Origin: Hymenoscyphus infarciens
Lineage: Eukaryota > Ascomycota > Leotiomycetes > Helotiales > Helotiaceae
Length of the DNA: 64,000 nucleotides
Direction of reading: 5' to 3'
NCBI GenBank assembly: GCA_001414345.1
Contig: LLCB01000108.1
Span: 62,001 to 126,000 of the forward strand
Shown here: positions 57,285 through 64,000 of the stretch, one piece after another
How the letters are laid out: each line of letters begins with the position of its first letter
Numbering within the stretch: position 1 is the stretch's first letter
Translations under genes and position numbers: made by a program
Notes under the pieces: generated by a model
The model's database searches: none
Told to the model about the DNA's origin: nothing
What the model saw: the letters and a program-made list of their open reading frames with translations, nothing else

Positions 57285-58752
57285 TCACTCACTCAACGTC
57301 TCCTTCCCCCCCTCAAACTCCTCAAAATCATACTCCTCCGGATACCGATCAAGCACATCCTTCAATTCCCCCATCTGCGCCATAATCTCCGGCGTAATCT
57401 CCTGATAAACATCCTCAAACATTTTCCGTAAACTAGGTTTCTTCTCCCGTTCGGCCTCACTAAAAGCTTTCAATACCTCACCACGAATCCGTTTCCTGGC
57501 TGCTGCTTCTTTATCATCATTCCAGAGGTCTTTCTTTTCGAGATATTTCCGTAATCGGGTTATGGGATTGTCTCTTCGTTTCCAATCCTCGACCTCGACG
57601 CGTGCGCGATAGGCGAAGGAATCATCGGATGTGGAATGGTGGGATATACGATAGGACATAGCTTCTATCAAAACCGGTCTCCCACCATCTTTCAACGCCA
57701 ATTCTCTGGCACGTTTTGTGACTTCTCGAACTGCCCAGATGTCGTTTCCGTCTACACGAATGGTATCGATTCCATATCCTGTTCCACGACTTGCTATTCC
57801 ATCACCTCGGTATTGTTCGAGGGTTGGAGTACTGATTGCATAGCCGTTATTTCGGCAGATGTATATTACGGGACAGGAACGGGTTGCTGCTATGTTGAGG
57901 GCGGCGTGGAAATCGCCTTCTGAGGCCGCCCCTTCGCCAAAGTAGCAGGCTACTACTTTTTGGGGGGAGGATGGGTTTTGTCGATGCTGCATTTTGAGGG
58001 CGTAGGCTGCGCCGGCTGCTTGGGGTAATTGTGTGGCTAGAGGGGAAGTAACTGTATGCTGTAAACTGTAAGCACACCCATATACAAAAATCCCGAGACA
58101 GAAATGAAAGAGAAACATACAATATTCAGCGCCTTACTCCCATAATGCACCGGCATATTCCTCCCACACCCCAAATCATTCTTATTAGCAAACAGCTGCG
58201 CCATAAAATCCTCAAACTTGAATCCCCTCTGAAACAGCATCCCCGCCTCTCTATACTGCGCGAAAATCACATCTCCCTTCTCCAAAGCACTCGCGGATCC
58301 CACACATGTTCCTTCCTCGCCCTGACCCGTCATGTAGAAACTCAATCGTCCTTGTCGTTGAGCATCGAACATTATTACGTCCATTATTGACACTGATAAC
58401 ATGCTATTGTACATTTCGAGTGCTAGGGAATCGGATGGAGGGGTTATGGCCGAGTCTATGATGTCGCCCTCTGGGGATGTACATCGGTATGTGGGGATCG
58501 CGGGGTAGGTAGAGGGGTTCTCGAAGGAGAGGGCATTTGTGAATTTACTATTTACTGCGCCGGGAAAACAGACTCTGTGTTTGCAGTTAGCAATGTTCCT
58601 TCGAAAATGAAACTGCATTGCAATAGTTACCCTGCTGCTCCGGCTTTCTGTGACAATGAGGAAGACCATCTTCTTGAGTCCCTTGGGATGGTTCTAGGGA
58701 GGGGTACAGAAGGATGAAGAAGGCAGGCGGAACGTGGAATTGGTAATTTCAT
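57285..58752 (-). CDS. Branched-chain 2-oxoacid dehydrogenase E1 alpha subunit, mitochondrial
   Basis: Three exons (58631-58752, 58121-58574, 57285-58058) give 449 aa. The N-terminus is Arg/Ser/Pro-rich without acidic residues until a DSRRWSSS stretch, a good mitochondrial presequence. The mature part has YRCTSPEGDII, YMTGQGEEGTCVGSA, QYREAGMLFQRG, then the thiamine diphosphate motif GEGAASEGDFHAALNIA ending ICRNNGYAIST. The regulatory loop YRISHHSTSDDSFAYR has the Ser residues phosphorylated by the kinase in animal enzymes. Length and motif order match E1 alpha of the complex that oxidises keto acids from Val, Leu and Ile. It differs from pyruvate dehydrogenase E1 alpha by the GQGEEGT and HHSTSDDS motifs. 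Confidence 0.95.
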
Positions 58753-59155
58753 TTTGCGGGTTTTGGAAGTTTGAATGGAAAGGAGCAATGGCAAGGAGAC
58801 TTTCCAGAAGTCATCTTGGTTTGTGAGAAAGGAAACAATGAAATGAGCGAAGGAGTGCGGGTGGTGTCTAAAGCCGCGTTCAAGCGCCCATTCCGGGCTG
58901 GGGTCCCCGCATGATTGCTGGGATTGGAATTTGCGGGGTGGCGTCTCTCTCTTGTACTCGTACTTCCAATTAATTGCGATGGAAAATCTCATGAGTTGGC
59001 TAGAATTCAGCACGGAGACAAAGAACCATTAATCTACTCAAACTTTTGCCGAATCTATGCTCCAGCTATTGAACAATCGCATTGTTGGCTTCTTGTCAAC
59101 CTCACATACAATACACTCTTCAATTTCCCACAACAGTAGTGGCTCATAGCCAGAC
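58753..59155. other. Spacer: E1 alpha promoter and XPF 3' UTR
   Basis: About 400 bp between two minus-strand genes. No gene was seen. Confidence 0.5.
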
Positions 59156-62023
59156 CTACCCATCAAGAACATTCTTATTAAAGAATCGATGAATCTTTCT
59201 CCCCGCTTCAACCCCCACAATCGGCTCCAACTCCTCAACTTCCATGCCAGCGACCTCCCTCAAACTCCCAACTGCCCTTACTAAATTCGGCAAATTTTTA
59301 CCAGTGACTCCAGGGACAACCCTCAACATATCCTGGGGTTCGCGATTAAATGCCTGTTCCTCAGCTCTCTGCCCCCCTTCCAACCCAATCCGCACAGCTT
59401 GGATAGGATCCGGCTCAGCCTCTTGAGTTTTCAACGACTCGAATATTTCCGCTGTCTGGAAGGGAGATGAAGACCAAATAATGCGCAGCTTCGGGAAAGC
59501 GAGGGTCAATAAGACTAATTTAGACTGAAGGTCCGAAGACGCATTTGGTGTGTTAGAAGTCGATGTTAAAGACCCCGAAAGGTCCGCAAATGGTTCGAGT
59601 GTGAAGGATTTATTCTGATCGAATTCGATGAGCAACATTGGGTTTTTGTAATGTTGAAACATGGTTTCGGCTTGGGTGTATAAACGGCCGTCCTTGAAAG
59701 AGGAGATGAGATCTTTGATGGATTTTCGTTCCACGCAGATGTTAGGAGAGAGAATGTAATCTCCTACGGTAAGCATACAGGGGACTACCACCATTGAGCG
59801 ACCGTGAAGAAGTGAGGGAAGAGATGAACGAAATTCTCGGACATCGACAACTACTCGTGGAGGTTGGGCGGTAGCTGCTAAGCGACCACCGCCTGCAATT
59901 CTAGTATTGATTGTTCGCAGAAATGCTTCCTGGGGGTCTTCAATTCCATGGGCATCAGTTGTAAGAGTCAGAGCCATCGACGACTTTTCTTTGATGAGTT
60001 TCGTGAAGGCGTCCTTTTCTCGACGGACAGAAGAGAGATAACGTTGCTCCTCAACTGAGCCCCCATAGTATAGAAAATAGACCTTGACATTGCGGTCATT
60101 ATGTGATGACCGGTAAACTTCGATTCGTCGCACGAATGCAGTATCAGGCTCGTACATGATGATATATTTTGGTTTAACCTCTTCAAGAATGTGCTCATCC
60201 ATATCTCCATCAAAGGCATGAATGACGACGAGGTCCTTCATCTCGTAGAGTTGATAGTAATCGTCCATATCTTCCAATGGATCGGCTACTATGTCCTCTT
60301 TCTGAGCCGCTTCGTTTTCTGTAGGTCTGATTTCGGCAATCAAGCTCGCAACCTCGAGAGGTTTGTCTTCAGATGCGAGAATGCTACCGTTTGTTGCCCG
60401 CGATGGCGCAGCTCCAGCATTACCTCCTCCTCTGACTCTTCGTCTCTTGTTTGCAGGTGGCTTTCCCCTGAAGCTGTTGGGCCCACTTCTGGGATTCGTA
60501 GTGCCACTCACAGCATTTTGATTTTCCGAAAATAGAGCTGCGCTAATCATCTTGAATTGATCTTTCCAGCCTAGGTACCCTCGGAGTTTCTTCCTCATCA
60601 TGTATGAGGCTGATGGCTCCTTTTCTTTTTCCTCATCTCCCTCGTTGTCTTCCTCGGTGGTTTCATTTTCGGGGCGAACATACATAGTCTGCAGATATTC
60701 TCGCAGTTGACGACATTGAAAATTATCCGTACACATAATCAAGATAGTTCCGTTTGAATCATCCCTGACAGGAGGACTAAAATAGAGATCTCGATCAATT
60801 TCTTCCATAACCTCTGCTAAAACTGCCCACTTGGGCTGTTCCTCGAGAACTGGTCGTAAAGCATCAATATCATTTGAGCCGGGTTTCGGTGCCTTGCCCG
60901 TGTAGACTCGTCTTTTTGCGGTATCAAAAATGGTATGAGCAGCATCAAGAAACAACCATGGCGATTGATTTTGTCTCGTAGAGCCTGGTGGGGGAGAATG
61001 CGCCGCTAAGATTGTATCAAGATGCCGATTGAAGGAAACAGCATCATATGTGAGAAGGGTGCGAAGCATGCCTCGGAGAACCGTCAAATCATTGACGATT
61101 TGCTTCGTTTTCCAGCTGACTCTATGCCAGACTGGGTCCAGCTGCCTTCGGATGACCATATCAAATTGCTTGTGGAGGGCACTGTCGACATTCCAGTCTT
61201 CCATCTCCAAGCCGGAATTCCCTTTCTTGAGCTCCCCGATGCTTATTTCAACACACTCCATGATGGCGTTCTGGATGTTACGCATGGACTCGGACATTGG
61301 GACTTCCAATTCAATGACTTCTGCCTTTTTCTTCCCCTCCAGCGACTGCGCTACCATCACTTGAAAACGCGGCCATAGAGTGACATTGCGGAGAAATAAG
61401 TTCCTCATCATGGTAGATAGTGGGGCGAATCCCGTAGTAAAGGGTTCCGGGTTATCGGAAAATGCCTTGAGAAATCCAACTTTGTTCTTCTGCCTGTATA
61501 TTCGAAGTATGAAAGCTTCCAAGGAGGTTGCCACAATCTTGTCCGCATGCAAAACCACCAGTCCAGTTATGGTGTCCGGGTTCAACAGGCTGGTCAAGAG
61601 ATCCACCACCAGAATTCTCGATGTGATGCTGAATATTCCGCCATGCGCATACATCTTCTCCCTCGTCCCAACACTCATCATATCGGTATTGACCACGCTG
61701 AGTCCGCGACACTTGGGTGCTATGCTGATCGCAGCATGTTCCGCCAGAGCCTCGCCAATCCAGCCATTTTCTCTGTCGTCTGCCCCAACGAGCAGAATCA
61801 GGTTGTTACCGGCGGCATCGTAGGAGTGGAGGAGGTTCGTTAGGAGTCGAAGAAGGCCGAGGCCACGCGCAATTACTACGAGTTCATCTTTCTGGCGGAG
61901 TTCTTGAAAGAGCTCTTGTTGATATTTCTGGTACTGTCAGTAGCTTTCGCGGCAGGGGAAGAGGGGTCATACTAGTGGAAGAGAAAGCTTCACCGGCTGC
62001 TGGTCACCGGTCGACGAAGACAT
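59156..62023 (-). CDS. RAD1: XPF/Rad1 structure-specific DNA repair endonuclease
   Basis: Two exons (61973-62023 and 59156-61933) with a very short 39-nt intron give 942 aa. The N-terminal two thirds form the degenerate helicase-like module (GLGLLRLLTNLLHSYDAAG, SRILVVDLLT, WLFLDAAHTIF). After an acidic, Lys/Arg-rich linker comes the ERCC4 nuclease domain, with the catalytic signature VERKSIKDLISSFKDGRLY and LLIEFDQNKSF. A C-terminal tandem helix-hairpin-helix (LRVVPGVTGKNL, LEPIVGVEAGRKIHRFF) completes it. XPF/Rad1 works with ERCC1/Rad10 to cut 5' of bulky lesions in nucleotide-excision repair and at recombination flaps. The partner gene is not in the window. The short first exon is needed for the start. 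Confidence 0.95.
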
Positions 62024-63118
62024 CTGAGACTTTCATATTTGTCTCAAAGCTCAGGGGGAAGACTTTGGGTGTACAAGTATTCAGTTGAAAAGGGTTTGTC
62101 TTGGTTGTGCAATATCCAAGGTCCAAATGAGTGGAGGCGCGCCAAGATTTAAATCCGGCCCGCCCTAAACTCCCTCGTACCCCAATATATTTCATGGTCC
62201 TAGATTATTGATAATATAACAAGAGTTCAACAGAGGTCTAATGTAAAAAACGACATATTCATTTGTTAATTTGCTGATTCAAGGACAATAATATGAAATT
62301 GCAGGACCCTTGCCTCACATAGTAAACTTGAACAGAAGAATGACTAGTGTCATATGGCTCCCAGTCTATTTGCTCTTCAATCACCTAGCATTCCCTCTTT
62401 TCACACTTCATATGATAGGAGACAAAGGAGTGGAGATGCTTTAAGTCTGCTAATTTACATTTCATGTCCTATCCCTTTCCAATCTCCCCTCAACACTGGC
62501 TCCCGAGCATATAATTATGAACCCGCTTGGCTACCAATACCAGCCTCTGCAGCAGTAAGTTTCCCACTTAGTGATGTTACCACCTAGGTCTCGCGCTTCT
62601 GCCAGAATTCGAATGGCTATTAAAGCAAAATTGTTGCACGGCAAGTAATCTCCAATGATGTATGTCATTTTTGAAACACCTTGGCTGGGTTGGAAAGATA
62701 ATCGTCTATCAGAAGCGGGAGGAAGTGACATAACAAAAGGGGCAGCCTCGCTTAACTTTTTTGTTTTGCTCGGGAATGAAAAGTTTTAGAACAATCATGC
62801 CGTTACCAATCGATAAGTTGTCATTTGATTGATAACCAGTTCTCAAAAAACATGGAGATGGTGGCAGGGATCATGTGACAGAAACGTGACCCCCCGCGCT
62901 TCTGGATCGGAGCTCATTGATTGGTTGATCCGCGGACGAGCCTTCTTAGAGCTCGACGTCATCAAGTCTAGGTGAATAGAGGAGTTAATAAATGGCGTTC
63001 TTGTTTATTTGTATCCTATTCCTCCTCCTCCTTCTCATCCTCTCCATTCTCCCACAACTTCTCCAACTCGCAAAACTCATACCAAAGCAAACCTTACCAA
63101 CATATCAAATTCATCAAG
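62024..63118. other. Divergent intergenic region, no gene seen
   Basis: About 1.1 kb between XPF (minus) and the small gene at 63119 (plus), holding both promoters. ORF 62354-62587 has no recognisable content. The final 100 bases are C/T- and A-rich leader sequence before the ATG at 63119. Confidence 0.45.
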
Positions 63119-63373
63119 ATGCCAGCCGGACCAGACGAGACGGATAACCACAAGGTCGGAGCTGCCACCGAACATGTCATGAAGAACCCCTCATCCAACA
63201 CGGAGGGAGGAAGCAGCCATCCAATTCACGACCAAGGCCCACCAAAGGGTGACAAGGTCGAATTCCGCCAACACGAAGCCCATCCCGGCCCCGCGATTCC
63301 CAAGGACTTCCAGGCCCAAGAAGAGGGAACGAAGGAGGAACGTAAGGCCAAGGCTGCCGAGCTAAACAAGTAA
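63119..63373 (+). CDS. Small hydrophilic protein, function unknown
   Basis: An ORF of 84 codons starts at ATG 63119 (context CAAG before ATG) and ends with TAA at 63371-63373. A longer in-frame start at 62972 would add a Ser/Phe-rich stretch that looks like translated leader, so the later start is preferred. The protein begins MPAGPDETDNHKVGAATEHV, is rich in Gly, Pro, Glu, Lys and His, has no hydrophobic segment, and ends in a Lys/Ala/Glu helix (EERKAKAAELNK). The composition resembles hydrophilins (stress-induced disordered proteins). I do not recognise a named family. Confidence 0.65.
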   Translation: MPAGPDETDNHKVGAATEHVMKNPSSNTEGGSSHPIHDQGPPKGDKVEFRQHEAHPGPAIPKDFQAQEEGTKEERKAKAAELNK

Positions 63374-64000
63374 TTCCCTTTGGTACTTATTGCGATGACT
63401 TTCTTCTTGACGTGCAATTAGCTGACGTGAGGGGTAGGAAATCGAAGATGTAGGCTGCCGTTGAACGTGGTGATGCAAATGCATGGATTTTCTGGAGGGG
63501 CGTTTGGGACTGGGGAAAGGAAAGAATACCTAGGGAGGAATAGGTATCTGGCTGTGAACATAGCACAGCAGCACTTGCCAAATGCACTTGCAATTACATC
63601 TGGTATGCACCTGCAAGACGCAATAATAAAAAACTTCGCATAGCCATACCATACCATACCATACCCATACTGCTCTTAGATATAAAGTTGGATCGTGAAA
63701 CATGCGTAGTGGCTGCTGCTCCTCTTTGTAGCCACCAGAAGGAAATCGGTCTGAATCGGTGGCCGCAGTCAACACACGAAACCTCCGAGGCGACAATGTA
63801 CTGTATTGAATCCACGCAGCTCTGATCCTCCTCCCACATTCGGACCGTCGCTTGGTTGGAAGAAATCGAGACGCGTGTCGTGTTGTAATCTAGAGTCGCT
63901 GCGGTAGGTACGAGGAAAGCTTCGATTTCCCTCTGCTGCCTTCTTTTATCTCCGCCCCTCAGCCACCTGAGGCTGGAGTCAAATCTTGGCATTTCCGCCG
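63374..64000. other. Terminal region, no gene called
   Basis: Contains the 3' flank of the gene ending at 63373 and a short CCATA repeat at about 63644-63665. A minus-strand frame, 63594-63992, is open for 132 codons but shows no domain and part of it is the CCATA repeat. Confidence 0.35.

Noticed and set aside
63594..63992. 132-codon minus-strand ORF at the window end
   Set aside because: It includes the CCATA repeat and shows no domain; it may be chance, or the gene may lie outside the window.
1..64000. tRNA or rRNA genes
   Set aside because: No cloverleaf with a GGTTCGANTCC-like T-arm and matching acceptor stem was recognised on either strand by eye; a covariance-model scan would be decisive.

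Overview
The window reads as nuclear DNA of a filamentous ascomycete (Pezizomycotina), most likely a Leotiomycete. The reasons are short spliceosomal introns (about 39-187 nt, GTANGT donors, CTAAC/CTGAC branch sites), single-copy eukaryotic housekeeping genes, and long AT-rich blocks in which CA and TG dinucleotides are almost absent, the footprint of repeat-induced point mutation (RIP). No tRNA, rRNA, CRISPR array or prokaryotic operon was seen. Gene models were built by hand from GT-AG junctions that keep frame and restore known family motifs. The class-level assignment is inference.

Layout. 1-10.2 kb: the 5' part of a secreted GH78 alpha-L-rhamnosidase (-), ZDS1 (+), the ESCRT-0 gene HSE1 (+), a frameshifted ORF relic (-) and a small acidic protein (-). 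10.5-13.5 kb: RIP-type AT-rich DNA surrounding an island with a truncated secreted-protein gene. 13.9-21.0 kb: a long low-complexity ORF and NOT4 (both -), then the complex I 30 kDa subunit gene (+), divergent from NOT4. 22.6-24.0 kb: an orphan gene followed by a diverged tandem array in which each unit carries an intron-like segment. 24.7-32.3 kb: two adjacent terminal-inverted-repeat elements, the larger about 6.9 kb and heavily RIP-mutated. 33-49.2 kb: NPC1/NCR1 (-), NMN adenylyltransferase (-), the HECT ligase UFD4 (+) and a Cue2-like Smr nuclease (+). 49.2-55.7 kb: a gene-poor stretch of small orphan genes, including a paralogous pair and a Cys/His-rich gene split by a 694-bp hAT-like element with a perfect 19-bp inverted repeat and an 8-bp target duplication. 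57.3-63.4 kb: branched-chain keto-acid dehydrogenase E1 alpha (-), XPF/RAD1 (-) and a small hydrophilic protein (+).

Most housekeeping genes are unrelated neighbours. Several act in ubiquitin signalling or translation quality control (HSE1, NOT4, UFD4, Cue2-like), but nothing in the sequence shows co-regulation. The unusual material is in the accessory blocks: the hAT-split orphan gene, the intron-bearing tandem array, the W-x(2)-WV orphan pair, the secreted-protein island inside RIP DNA, and the AATCGTAA-repeat TIR elements.
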